From: JBNAVY01 sp049700195
GTDB taxonomy: Bacteria > Bacillota > Thermoanaerobacteria > Thermoanaerobacterales > Thermoanaerobacteraceae
DNA length: 64,000 bases
Direction: 5' to 3'
NCBI GenBank assembly: GCA_049700195.1
Contig: JBNAVY010000002.1
Span: forward strand, 38,570-102,569
Shown: positions 43,148 through 51,532 of the stretch, piece after piece
Layout: the number at the start of each line of letters is the position of its first letter
How positions within the stretch are numbered: position 1 is the first letter of the stretch
Notes under the pieces: generated by a model
The model's input: the letters and a program-made list of their open reading frames with translations, nothing else
The model's database searches: none
Told to the model about the DNA's origin: nothing
Position numbers and translations under genes: made by a program

Positions 43148-44104
43148 CTAAATATTATACGTTTTTTGTATTTGTTCTATATTAGGTAATTTAATTATAG
43201 CTCCAGTACTTTTTAACTTTAATGCGCTAACAGCAAACCCTATTTTTAAAGCTTTTTCTAGTGTATAACCGTTTATAAGTCCTGCATAAAAACCTGACCA
43301 AAAAGCATCACCTGCACCCGTAGTATCAACTACTTCATCAGCTAATGATTCGTAATATCTTATTTCTTCTCCATTTGAAACTATAGCACCATCTTTTCCT
43401 ATAGTCATAATCACAAATTTTGCACCTAAATCTAAAAACTTCTTTATATGGTTTTCTGCTTTGTCCTCACCAAATAATCTTTTGGCATCATCTTCTGATG
43501 GTTTAATAATATCAACTTCACTTATGAGTTGTTTTATATATTTTATCCCATCATGATTTTCCTCCCAAATTTTTGGATGAAAGTTGGGATCAAAACATAT
43601 TAAAACATTGCTTTTTTTAGCATCTTCAATCATTGCTTCTATTGCTTCTCTGGACAGCTTTTGCGATATTGGCCAACTAGAAAAATGTAATATTTTAGAT
43701 TTCCCTAATTCAATTTTTAATTCTTCAGTATATTCTATGTGATAATCTGCATTTCTGTAAAAAATGGCATTTGGAGATGATTTGCTTTTTGTAATTACTA
43801 CTAAACTAGTTGAATAATTAACTTTGTTTATATATTTAGTATTATTTCCGTTTTCTTTTAAACGTCTTATCAGATAATTGCCAAAACCATCATCTCCTAC
43901 TGCAGCAACAAAAAGTGGCTCTAATCCCAACATCTTAACATTCATTGCAATATTACCAGGTGAACCTCCAAAATTTTTGCTATAAGTATCATTTTCAAAG
44001 TTTTCACAATATTCTTGTGAGATCATATCAATTAAAATTTCTCCAACTATGAAAAGATCATTTTTACGCGGTGCAAAATCTAAAGTATTATTAAACTTAA
44101 ACAA
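43148..44104 (-). CDS. PfkB-family carbohydrate kinase (fructokinase-like)
   Basis: Kinase of 318 residues. NFGGSPGNIAMNVKMLG is PfkB signature 1; DTTGAGDAFWSGFYAGL is signature 2 with the catalytic Asp. FDPNFHPKIWE also fits fructokinases. The start is a TTG seven bases after AGGAGG. It lies between the permease and glycosyltransferase genes, so its natural substrate is probably fructose released from the imported sugar. Confidence 0.88.
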   Translation of the reverse strand: MFKFNNTLDFAPRKNDLFIVGEILIDMISQEYCENFENDTYSKNFGGSPGNIAMNVKMLGLEPLFVAAVGDDGFGNYLIRRLKENGNNTKYINKVNYSTSLVVITKSKSSPNAIFYRNADYHIEYTEELKIELGKSKILHFSSWPISQKLSREAIEAMIEDAKKSNVLICFDPNFHPKIWEENHDGIKYIKQLISEVDIIKPSEDDAKRLFGEDKAENHIKKFLDLGAKFVIMTIGKDGAIVSNGEEIRYYESLADEVVDTTGAGDAFWSGFYAGLINGYTLEKALKIGFAVSALKLKSTGAIIKLPNIEQIQKTYNI

Positions 44105-44125
44105 GACGATCCCTCCTATTGCCAA

Positions 44126-44953
44126 TTATTTTATTGATCCTTTTAAAACACCTTCAATTATCTGTCTTTGTAAAATAATATATACAATTATAACTGGTAT
44201 TGTAGCTAACATAAGTGCTGCCATGGCAGGCCCAAATTCAATAGTATATGTTCCATAGAAATAGAATACTGAAAGTGGTAGAGTTCTTTGGTCTGGTGCT
44301 AAAAGCACTAAATATGGCAATAGAAAGTCATTCCATATCCACAAAATATCCAATATAGCTATCGTTGTTGTCACTGGCTTCAAAAGTGGAAAAACAATTT
44401 TAAAAAAAGTCTGAAACTGGCTGCACCCATCAATAGTAGCGGCTTCTTCTAATTCTATGGGTATGCTTTTTATAAAACCATGATACATAAATACAGCCAA
44501 AGATGCTCCAAAACCTATATACATGTAAATAAGAGCCCATTTGCTATTCATCATTCCAATAGAGCCATAAATTTTTACAAGTGGTATCATAATACCTTGA
44601 AAAGGAATAATCATTGAAGCAACCATAAAGAAAAACATGAATTGATTAAATTTCCATTTTCTTCTGACAAAAATATATGCCGTCATTGATGAAAATAATA
44701 TTATTAAAGTTACACTAAATGTTGTTATTATTAAAGAATTCAAAAAAGCATGTATATAATCCATTTTTGTATATGCATCTATATAATTTGCAAAATTCAA
44801 TTTGGATGGAAGTTCAATAGGATTTAAAAGTATATTCTTTCTATCTTTAAATGAATTTATAAACACTATTAAAAATGGAAATATATATAAAAATAAAATT
44901 ATACTTAAAACCCCAAATTTTATCCACGATAAAAAAGATTTCTCTTTGTTCAT
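44126..44953 (-). CDS. Sugar ABC transporter permease (MalG-like)
   Basis: Membrane protein of 275 residues with six predicted segments. The EAA loop reads ELEEAATIDGCSQFQTFFKIVFPLLKP (in pieces), as in MalG-type permeases. Its start overlaps the stop of the partner permease by one base (TGATG). Confidence 0.92.
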   Translation of the reverse strand: MNKEKSFLSWIKFGVLSIILFLYIFPFLIVFINSFKDRKNILLNPIELPSKLNFANYIDAYTKMDYIHAFLNSLIITTFSVTLIILFSSMTAYIFVRRKWKFNQFMFFFMVASMIIPFQGIMIPLVKIYGSIGMMNSKWALIYMYIGFGASLAVFMYHGFIKSIPIELEEAATIDGCSQFQTFFKIVFPLLKPVTTTIAILDILWIWNDFLLPYLVLLAPDQRTLPLSVFYFYGTYTIEFGPAMAALMLATIPVIIVYIILQRQIIEGVLKGSIK

Positions 44954-45837
44954 CAGTTCTCCACCTCCATCTTCTTACTAAAATAAACTTGAGTTAATGT
45001 AACTGCTGCTACAACAAAAAATAGCAAAAATGCTTCTGCCTGTCCTATTCCATATTGCTGGCTTAAAAAAGCTGTATTATATATATGCAGTGATATAAGC
45101 TCTGTACTCTTATATGGGCCCCCGTTTGTTAAAGCAAGATTTATGTCATAAACCATAAACCCTCTTTGTAACGTTAAAAATACACTAATTGTAAATGAAG
45201 GTACCATTAAAGGAAGTATTATGCTTTTTAGCCTTTGATAAGAATTTGCACCATCAATACTTGCTGCTTCAAGTAAATCTTTTGGTATATTCATAAACCC
45301 AGAAATATATATGACCATCATATAGCCTGTATATTGCCAAACAGTTACAATTACAAGTGACCAAAATGCTTTATTTGGGTCGGATAGCCATGAATATGTC
45401 AAAAATGGTATATGATATAATTTACCTAAATAAACCAAAATATTTGAAAATATAAATTGCCATATAAAACCTAAGAGAATTCCTCCAATTAAATTAGGCG
45501 TAAAAAATCCTGCTCTGAAAAAATTCTGACCTTTTGTTCCGCTTGTTAATATATACGCAAAAGTAAATGCAATTAAATTTATAAGTATAACTGTAAAAAA
45601 AACATATTTTAATGTCAGTAAAAATGAATTCCAAAAAACCGGATCTTTAAAAACGTGAGCATAGTTTGAAAAGCCTATATAAGCTTGAGTTGCTGATATG
45701 CCATTCCAGTCAGTAAATGTAAGATAAATACCATATAAAAATGGCAGTATTATTACTGTAAAAAATGCAAATGTTGTTGGTCCGGCAAAAATTGAATAAG
45801 TTTTTAGCTTTTTTAAAAAACCTTTTTCATGGCTCAC
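44953..45837 (-). CDS. Sugar ABC transporter permease (MalF/UgpA-like)
   Basis: Membrane protein of 294 residues with six segments. The EAA loop is DLLEAASIDGANSYQRLKSIILP. The first segment follows a short basic N terminus. It pairs with the MalG-like permease. The ATPase (MsmX type) is not encoded here and is probably shared, as in many Firmicutes. Confidence 0.92.
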   Translation of the reverse strand: MSHEKGFLKKLKTYSIFAGPTTFAFFTVIILPFLYGIYLTFTDWNGISATQAYIGFSNYAHVFKDPVFWNSFLLTLKYVFFTVILINLIAFTFAYILTSGTKGQNFFRAGFFTPNLIGGILLGFIWQFIFSNILVYLGKLYHIPFLTYSWLSDPNKAFWSLVIVTVWQYTGYMMVIYISGFMNIPKDLLEAASIDGANSYQRLKSIILPLMVPSFTISVFLTLQRGFMVYDINLALTNGGPYKSTELISLHIYNTAFLSQQYGIGQAEAFLLFFVVAAVTLTQVYFSKKMEVEN

Positions 45838-45860
45838 ATTATTCCCCTCCTCATATTATA

Positions 45861-45897
45861 TTGAATAACGGATAGCAAATAATCTATCCGTTATTCA
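45861..45897 (-). terminator. Intercistronic stem-loop after the sugar-binding protein gene
   Basis: Perfect 15-bp arms TTGAATAACGGATAG and CTATCCGTTATTCAA with no T tract on the minus strand. It probably protects the binding-protein mRNA and allows partial read-through into the permeases. Confidence 0.75.
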
Positions 45898-45911
45898 AGA
45901 AGTCAAATATT

Positions 45912-47228
45912 TTATTGAACATTCTTCCAATAATTTTCTATATCATTGAACAACTGCTGCCTGTCGATTTTACCTGCTAAATATTTTTGCATAGGTGCAC
46001 CTAGTTTTGACCAGTGATCTGGTGGTAATGTAGTCATGAATTCCAGTGTATTACCACTTTTTATATAAGACAAAATAGATTTTGCTAAAGGATCTTGCGG
46101 TTCAAGAGTTATATTTTTAAAAGCCGGTATAACCTGTGCTTTTGTAACAAGCATTTCTTGCCCTGTTGGATTATAAACCAACCAATCTAAAAATTTCTTC
46201 GCTGCGTCTTGTTGTTGAGTATTGTTTTGAGTTTTGTCTATACCAATAAACTTTGTTACTCCAACAGGTATACCCTTATTCCCATATTCAGATGGATCAT
46301 TACTAATAGGAACAGGAACAAATCCGTATTTTTCATTAGCTGTATCAAAAGTTTGAATTTGCGGCCAAGCCCAATTACCCATAAACCAAAAACCGACTTC
46401 ACCTTTTCCTATTAGTTCTGGACCTCTATCATATGTTGGAGCCATAGGATCATTTTTATCTATGTTGTACTCTTTCATTAAATCAAAAGTATCAAACAAA
46501 CCATTAAAAACTTTATTATCCATTAAATTAACTTTACCTGCTTTTAGATTTGACAAGAATTCAGCTACTTTAGCAGGATCCTTTGATTGATCAGCATATG
46601 CTATCGGTAAAAAGTGTGCTGCTAAGGACCAATCCATAGGTGAGATTTCAATAGCTTTTACCCCACTCGCCTCAATTTTTTTAAATGCTTCTTCTAGTGC
46701 ATTTCTTGTATCTATTAAATTCGGATCAAAATTACCTCCATAAGCCTTATCTAATACTGCTTTATTATAAATTAATCCATAACCTTCTATTGCAAAAGGA
46801 AAAGCTATAACCTTACCATCAATTGTTGCAGCATTTAATGCCCCAGGTACAGCATCTTTTACCCACTTTTCATTGCTTAAATCTAAAAATTTATCTTTAA
46901 ATTTTGATATGTCTCCTGGGTCTAACATTGCCATTGTAGGTGCATTTCCTGATGCATACATTGCGGTAACCTTTTCAAAAGGTGACTGACCAGCTGATGC
47001 AGGGATAACTTCAACCTTTATATTAGGGTTCTCTTTTGTAAACTCTTTTGCAGCATCTTCAAGTTGAGCCTCAATTTCACCTTTAGAATTTAGCAAAGTA
47101 ATTTTTACGGTTTTATCTGCAGTAGTAGATGAGCTCCCTTGATTATTGCTATTACTTGTTCCACAGCCAGATATTAATGTTAAAACTAATGCAAACGTCA
47201 ACATTAAAGATAAAATTTTTCTTTTCAT
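45912..47228 (-). CDS. Sugar ABC transporter substrate-binding lipoprotein
   Basis: Lipoprotein of 438 residues. The signal peptide ends with the lipobox LISGC (Cys near residue 22), followed by a Ser/Asn-rich linker. The mature part is a family-1 solute-binding protein (NPNIKVEVIPASAGQSPFEK, PFAIEGYGLIYNKAVLDK, GNWAWPQIQTF). It is the first gene of the operon and has two operator-like repeats upstream. Linked genes suggest a fructose-containing sugar such as sucrose. Confidence 0.92.
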   Translation of the reverse strand: MKRKILSLMLTFALVLTLISGCGTSNSNNQGSSSTTADKTVKITLLNSKGEIEAQLEDAAKEFTKENPNIKVEVIPASAGQSPFEKVTAMYASGNAPTMAMLDPGDISKFKDKFLDLSNEKWVKDAVPGALNAATIDGKVIAFPFAIEGYGLIYNKAVLDKAYGGNFDPNLIDTRNALEEAFKKIEASGVKAIEISPMDWSLAAHFLPIAYADQSKDPAKVAEFLSNLKAGKVNLMDNKVFNGLFDTFDLMKEYNIDKNDPMAPTYDRGPELIGKGEVGFWFMGNWAWPQIQTFDTANEKYGFVPVPISNDPSEYGNKGIPVGVTKFIGIDKTQNNTQQQDAAKKFLDWLVYNPTGQEMLVTKAQVIPAFKNITLEPQDPLAKSILSYIKSGNTLEFMTTLPPDHWSKLGAPMQKYLAGKIDRQQLFNDIENYWKNVQ

Positions 47229-47261
47229 AATAATCCCCTTTCTTTTTAATTTGTTATTTTT

Positions 47262-47344
47262 ATTATACTCAATTAATTTTTATATGTCAACCGTTTGACA
47301 TAAATTTTTTGATAAAATGTCAACCGCTTATAATATGGTTGACA
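47262..47344 (-). promoter_or_regulatory. Promoter and LacI-type operators of the sugar operon
   Basis: Minus strand TTGACA (47285-47290) and TATAAT (47262-47267) are 17 bases apart. The -35 is inside the palindrome TGTCAACCGTTTGACA (47285-47300), with a central CG as usual for LacI-family sites. A second pair, TGTCAACC (47318-47325) and GGTTGACA (47337-47344), lies upstream with an 11-base spacer. Confidence 0.78.
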
Positions 47345-47697
47345 TATACTTTACAAAATATTTAGTTACTTTAAAATCTTAGATATTTAAAAGCACAGGA
47401 TATATATTATTATTCATCCATTCTTATATTTAAAATTTTTCATTATATCTAATTAGTGAATACAACACTTAATCTTATTTAACGTATTTTATTTTAATAC
47501 ATCAACTTATAATTTTTAAATTTCATTGAAGAATATTAAAAAGCTATATCAATAGGCTATGTTCCTAAATAATATTAATTAAGTTAGCCTATTCTATTTG
47601 ATATATTTTCAATTTTAAAAGTTAACCTGCATACATAATTATTCGTAAAATCATTTTTAAAATTCCATTAAAACTTTTTTATCAATGTCAAAAACTC
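47345..47697. other. Intergenic region with an imperfect inverted repeat
   Basis: No gene was seen in about 350 AT-rich bases. AATAGGCTA (47551-47559) and TAGCCTATT (47585-47593) form a hairpin extended by ATATC/GATAT, possibly the terminator of the DUF6062 gene. Confidence 0.45.
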
Positions 47698-48354
47698 CTA
47701 ATCATAATAGCCACCTCGAAATAATTTCAATGCTCTTTCAATCGAATCCTTAGATTCATACCACGGTTCATCCTGAAATCTATAATCAAATTTTGTTATA
47801 AACCATTCGAGGTCATTAATATTTTTTTCAATTGCAGCTTCATTTATTTTAAATATTTTCTCAATTTGTGGTGTAACATCCTTTGCAGTTTCCATAAGCA
47901 TATTTAAGTGGTGGAAACATAATCTGGACAAGCCTTCAATATGCCTTTCGACAAAATCTTTATCAGTATGTAAGATATCTACCAATATATGCATCTGGTA
48001 TTTATCTCTTTCACATAAATAATCACAAACAAGGCATTTGTTTTTTGTTTCTTCCCTTCTTTTTTTCTTTAAAGACTTGCGTTTGTCTGTAATCTGCTGC
48101 AATTTATATTTGAGTTTCCCTTTTAATGCAATTGCCAACCCCAATTTATCATATGAGTTATTAAATAATTCCAAATGATAATGGCAAAAATTCGTCTTGT
48201 TTATTTTGGCATACATTTCAGGGTCTTTTAAGACCTCATCTTCAAACAAATGCTCACAATAGGCTTTTTCTTCGTCTTTTATAATCTTACATATTGGACA
48301 ACCATCCTTATATTTTTCAAAAACCTCATACAATGGAATAAATTCTAACTTCAT
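47698..48354 (-). CDS. DUF6062 family protein under a fluoride riboswitch
   Basis: Cytoplasmic protein of 218 residues. Cys/His motifs suggest metal binding: DGCPICKI near residue 18, NFCHYHLE, KCLVCDYLC and RLCFHHLN. The pattern (paired CPxC and FCxxH repeats) matches DUF6062, a family with no known function. A lysine-rich stretch lies in the centre. The ATG at 48354 is favoured; an ATG at 48366 touches the ribosome binding site. The leader is a fluoride riboswitch with a terminator, so the protein may help in fluoride stress or in an enzyme system sensitive to fluoride. Confidence 0.82.
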   Translation of the reverse strand: MKLEFIPLYEVFEKYKDGCPICKIIKDEEKAYCEHLFEDEVLKDPEMYAKINKTNFCHYHLELFNNSYDKLGLAIALKGKLKYKLQQITDKRKSLKKKRREETKNKCLVCDYLCERDKYQMHILVDILHTDKDFVERHIEGLSRLCFHHLNMLMETAKDVTPQIEKIFKINEAAIEKNINDLEWFITKFDYRFQDEPWYESKDSIERALKLFRGGYYD

Positions 48355-48393
48355 GAAAATTCTCATCCTCTCTTTTTTGTCAAATAAACAAAA

Positions 48394-48463
48394 ATGACTT
48401 CTACGAAAGTGCGTAGAAGCCATTAGCCTTCACGGCAATAAGGTGAGCTTCATCACCCTTATG
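48394..48463 (-). promoter_or_regulatory. Fluoride (crcB) riboswitch with terminator
   Basis: On the minus strand the leader reads AAGGGTGATGAAGCTCACC, TTATTGCCGTGAAGGC, TAATGGCTTCTACG. This follows the fluoride aptamer consensus (GGxGAUGxxxYUCxCC hairpin, a second GCC/GGC hairpin, then xxGAUGRCxxCUACx), as in the Thermotoga petrophila aptamer. CTTCTACG then pairs with CGTAGAAG to give a terminator followed by TTTTTGTTT. Fluoride binding should prevent the terminator and turn the gene on. Identified by eye from the consensus. Confidence 0.88.
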
Positions 48464-48484
48464 TACTTTTATCTTTTCAACTGT

Positions 48485-48513
48485 ATTATAATATTTTTTA
48501 AATAAAATAACAA
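48485..48513 (-). promoter_or_regulatory. Promoter of the fluoride riboswitch-DUF6062 transcript
   Basis: Minus strand TTGTTA (48508-48513) and TATAAT (48485-48490) are 17 bases apart, about 20 bases before the aptamer. Confidence 0.7.
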
Positions 48514-48579
48514 GTACAAAATAGGTATAATCAAAAATATGGTATTTAAAATCATATTTAAATTTTATAAGCCAAACCA

Positions 48580-49569
48580 TCATGAATATAAATGACATGC
48601 TACAAAATGTCCTTTTTCGACTTCTTTTAAATCTGGTTCTAAATCCTCACATATTTTACCTTTTTTCATAAAACATCTGGTGTGAAATCTGCATCCAGCA
48701 GGTGGATTCACAGGAGATGGTACTGTTCCTTCTAATATTATTCTTTCTTTTCTTTTTGATTTATCAATAGAGGGAATAGCAGAAAGCAAAGCTTTTGTAT
48801 AGGGATGAAGTGGGTTGAAGAAAATATCATAAGTTTTCCCGATTTCCACAATTTTACCCAGATACATCACCGCAACTCTATCGCTTACGTGATATACAAC
48901 ACTCAAATCATGAGCTATAAACAGATAAGTAAGGTTTAACTCTTCCTTTAATTCCTCTAAAAGATTTATAATTTGTGCTTGTATTGACACATCAAGGGCT
49001 GATACTGGTTCGTCAGCAACTATAAATTCAGGGCTCATTGCCAAAGAACGAGCTATTCCTATCCTCTGCCTCTGTCCACCTGAAAATTCATGTGGATAAG
49101 AATCCATATGCCTAAAATTCAGTCCGACTCTATCCAAAAGATATATGATTCTCTCTTGTCTTTCGTGAGGGTTTTTTAAACCAGATGCAATCAAAGGTAT
49201 CGACAAAATCTGCTTCACTGTCTTTCTTGGATTTAGAGAAGAATAAGGATTTTGAAAAATTATCTGGGCTTTTTTTCTGTATTCTTTTAATTCTTCTCCT
49301 CTTGCCTTAGTTATATCTTCACCGTCAAATATCACTTTACCTTCTGTAGAATCATAAAGCTTTACAATTGTACGACCCAGAGTAGTTTTCCCACATCCGC
49401 TTTCTCCAACTAGTCCCAAGGTCTCTCCTTTATTTATTTCTAAACTTATATCATCGACAGCTCTTACAACCCTTTTCTTTTTTTTAGCTATTAGCTTAGT
49501 CAATAAGTCTGGCTCTTCTATGAAATATTTTTTGAGATTTTTAATTTGAATAAAAGCACTATTTCCCAT
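48580..49569 (-). CDS. Oligopeptide/dipeptide ABC transporter ATPase (OppF/DppF)
   Basis: ATPase of 329 residues. Walker A GESGCGKTT, signature FSGGQRQRIG, Walker B FIVADEPVSALD. The C-terminal oligopeptide domain has the cysteine group in GCRFHTRCFMKKGKIC, which can hold an Fe-S cluster in this family. The ATG at 49569 has GAGG 8 bases upstream. Last gene of the transporter operon. Confidence 0.93.
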   Translation of the reverse strand: MGNSAFIQIKNLKKYFIEEPDLLTKLIAKKKKRVVRAVDDISLEINKGETLGLVGESGCGKTTLGRTIVKLYDSTEGKVIFDGEDITKARGEELKEYRKKAQIIFQNPYSSLNPRKTVKQILSIPLIASGLKNPHERQERIIYLLDRVGLNFRHMDSYPHEFSGGQRQRIGIARSLAMSPEFIVADEPVSALDVSIQAQIINLLEELKEELNLTYLFIAHDLSVVYHVSDRVAVMYLGKIVEIGKTYDIFFNPLHPYTKALLSAIPSIDKSKRKERIILEGTVPSPVNPPAGCRFHTRCFMKKGKICEDLEPDLKEVEKGHFVACHLYS

Positions 49570-49586
49570 GTCTAACACCTCATCTT

Positions 49587-50588
49587 CTAGCGATACTTTA
49601 TACACCTCACAAATTCTCCATTTGAAACCTCAATCAAAGGAATCGTAACTTCTCTGCATTCTTTAACTGCTTCTTTACACCGCTCATAAAAAGGACAGCC
49701 TATAGGTAAAAGTGAAACCAAATCTGGTACATTTCCAGGTATAGCGTAAAGTTTTTCTTTCTTTCGGGTTATTTTAGGTATAGACTTTAAAAGTCCTTTT
49801 GTATAAGGATGTTTTGGCTCTTCTATTACTTTATCTACAGGTCCTTTTTCTACTATTTGCCCAGCATACATAACTGCTATTTCATCACAAAATTCTGCTG
49901 CTATAGCCAAATCATGAGTTACAAAAATTATGGAAGTACCGTTTTTTTCATTAATTTGTCTTAATAAATCCAAAATCTGTGCCTGGATTGTTACATCAAG
50001 TGCGGTTGTGGGTTCATCTGCTAAAAGTATCTTGGGATTACATGAAAGAGCAATAGCAATTATGGCTCTTTGCTGCATTCCGCCACTAAATTGATGCGGA
50101 TATGAAAAATATCTTCTTTTAGGATAAGATATTCCTACTTTTTCCATAAGTTCTATAACTTTTTCATGTTCTTTTTTCTTTCTTTCTTTCTCCTTCCTAA
50201 AACCAAAAAATCCATTTCTTTCAGGATTTATTATATTATGAACCCTTAATGATTCCCTTATCTGCTCTCCTACAGGAAATACAGGATTTAGTGTTGTCAT
50301 AGGATCTTGAAATATCATGGCTATGTCCCTTCCTCGAATATCTCTCATCTCTTGAGGCGATTTTTTAAAAATGTCCTCTTTATCAAAGAGAATTTCCCCT
50401 TCCGCAATTTTACCCGGGTAAGGAACAAGCCTCAAAATAGAAAGTAATGTCATACTTTTACCCGAACCTGATTCTCCTACTAAACCCAATATTTTTCCTC
50501 TTTTAAGTGTAATGTCGATTCCATTTACTGCTTTAACTGTTCCCCTGTCAGTCTGAAAAGTCACTTTCAAATTTTTAATCTCAAGCAT
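49587..50588 (-). CDS. Oligopeptide/dipeptide ABC transporter ATPase (OppD/DppD)
   Basis: ATPase of 333 residues. Walker A GESGSGKSM, signature FSGGMQQRAI, Walker B LLADEPTTALD. The C-terminal CPFYERCKEAVKEC cysteine group is present. The start codon follows the stop of the permease directly. It pairs with the OppF-type subunit. Confidence 0.93.
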   Translation of the reverse strand: MLEIKNLKVTFQTDRGTVKAVNGIDITLKRGKILGLVGESGSGKSMTLLSILRLVPYPGKIAEGEILFDKEDIFKKSPQEMRDIRGRDIAMIFQDPMTTLNPVFPVGEQIRESLRVHNIINPERNGFFGFRKEKERKKKEHEKVIELMEKVGISYPKRRYFSYPHQFSGGMQQRAIIAIALSCNPKILLADEPTTALDVTIQAQILDLLRQINEKNGTSIIFVTHDLAIAAEFCDEIAVMYAGQIVEKGPVDKVIEEPKHPYTKGLLKSIPKITRKKEKLYAIPGNVPDLVSLLPIGCPFYERCKEAVKECREVTIPLIEVSNGEFVRCIKYR

Positions 50589-51521
50589 TTACTCACTTCC
50601 TTCCACTTTTAGCCTTGGGTCCAATATATCCCTTAATCCTTCTCCAAAAAGATTAATACTAAGTACCAGTATTACTAAAGCTATACCTGGTAAAGTAGAT
50701 ATCCAATAAGCGTCAAATATGTAGTTTCTTCCAGAGTTTATTAAAGAGCCCCATGTAGGAACATCTGGTGGTACTCCTAATCCCAAATAACTTAATGATG
50801 CTTCCATTATTATCATATATCCAATTCTAAGTGTCGAAAGAACAAATATGGATTGGAATATATTTGGCATGATTTCAGATATAATTATAGCGCCATTAGT
50901 CCTGCCTAAAGCTTGAGCAGATTCAACATATTCCTTATTTTTTTCTTCCAGGACCTCACCTCTTACTAACCTAAAAAATTCAACCCAGCTTTTAAATGTT
51001 AAAGCTAAAACCAGATTCCAGAATCCGGGCCCTAAAACTGCCATTACACCAACTGCAAATATTAAAAAAGGAAAAGATAGTAAAAAATCAGCAAAACGTG
51101 AAAGTACTGTATCAATAGTCCCTTTATAATATCCTGCAATCGCCCCTAAAATTGTGCCAATCAATGCTGAAATTAAAACAGTCAAAAACCCTATCATTAT
51201 TGATATTCTAGAACCATATATTATCTGAGTGAGCAAGTCTCTCCCTATTTGATCAGTACCTAAAGGGTGAGCCCATGTCCCTCCGCTCCATACAGGTGGC
51301 ATTAGTCTTTCTGAAAGGTCTGAGTATTTAATGCTGTATGGTGAAATAAAAGGTGCAAATATAGCCATCAGTATATATGCTATAATTATAAGCATTCCTA
51401 CAAAAGCTGTTGGATGTTTTTTAATCTTTCTAAGAATACTTAAAAGATTTGTAATCAAATTTGGCTTTTTATATGACAGATTATAATAGTCTGTAGGTAC
51501 TATCCCATTTTTTACAGTCAT
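50589..51521 (-). CDS. Peptide ABC transporter permease (OppC/DppC)
   Basis: Membrane protein of 310 residues. HPLGTDQIGRDLLTQIIYGSR is the typical DppC motif, and the EAA-like loop is VESAQALGRTNGAIIISEIMP. About six segments. The stop is adjacent to the oppD start. Confidence 0.93.
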   Translation of the reverse strand: MTVKNGIVPTDYYNLSYKKPNLITNLLSILRKIKKHPTAFVGMLIIIAYILMAIFAPFISPYSIKYSDLSERLMPPVWSGGTWAHPLGTDQIGRDLLTQIIYGSRISIMIGFLTVLISALIGTILGAIAGYYKGTIDTVLSRFADFLLSFPFLIFAVGVMAVLGPGFWNLVLALTFKSWVEFFRLVRGEVLEEKNKEYVESAQALGRTNGAIIISEIMPNIFQSIFVLSTLRIGYMIIMEASLSYLGLGVPPDVPTWGSLINSGRNYIFDAYWISTLPGIALVILVLSINLFGEGLRDILDPRLKVEGSE

Positions 51522-51532
51522 AAAAACACCTC

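Noticed and set aside
47285..47300. Member of the TTGAC-N4-GTCAA redox dyad set
   Set aside because: The sequence on the right of TTGACA differs, and the palindrome is a 16-bp LacI-type site with a central CG in the opposite arrangement.
48394..48463. tRNA or c-di-GMP aptamer in the DUF6062 leader
   Set aside because: There is no cloverleaf and no c-di-GMP core; the order of hairpins and conserved bases fits the fluoride aptamer.
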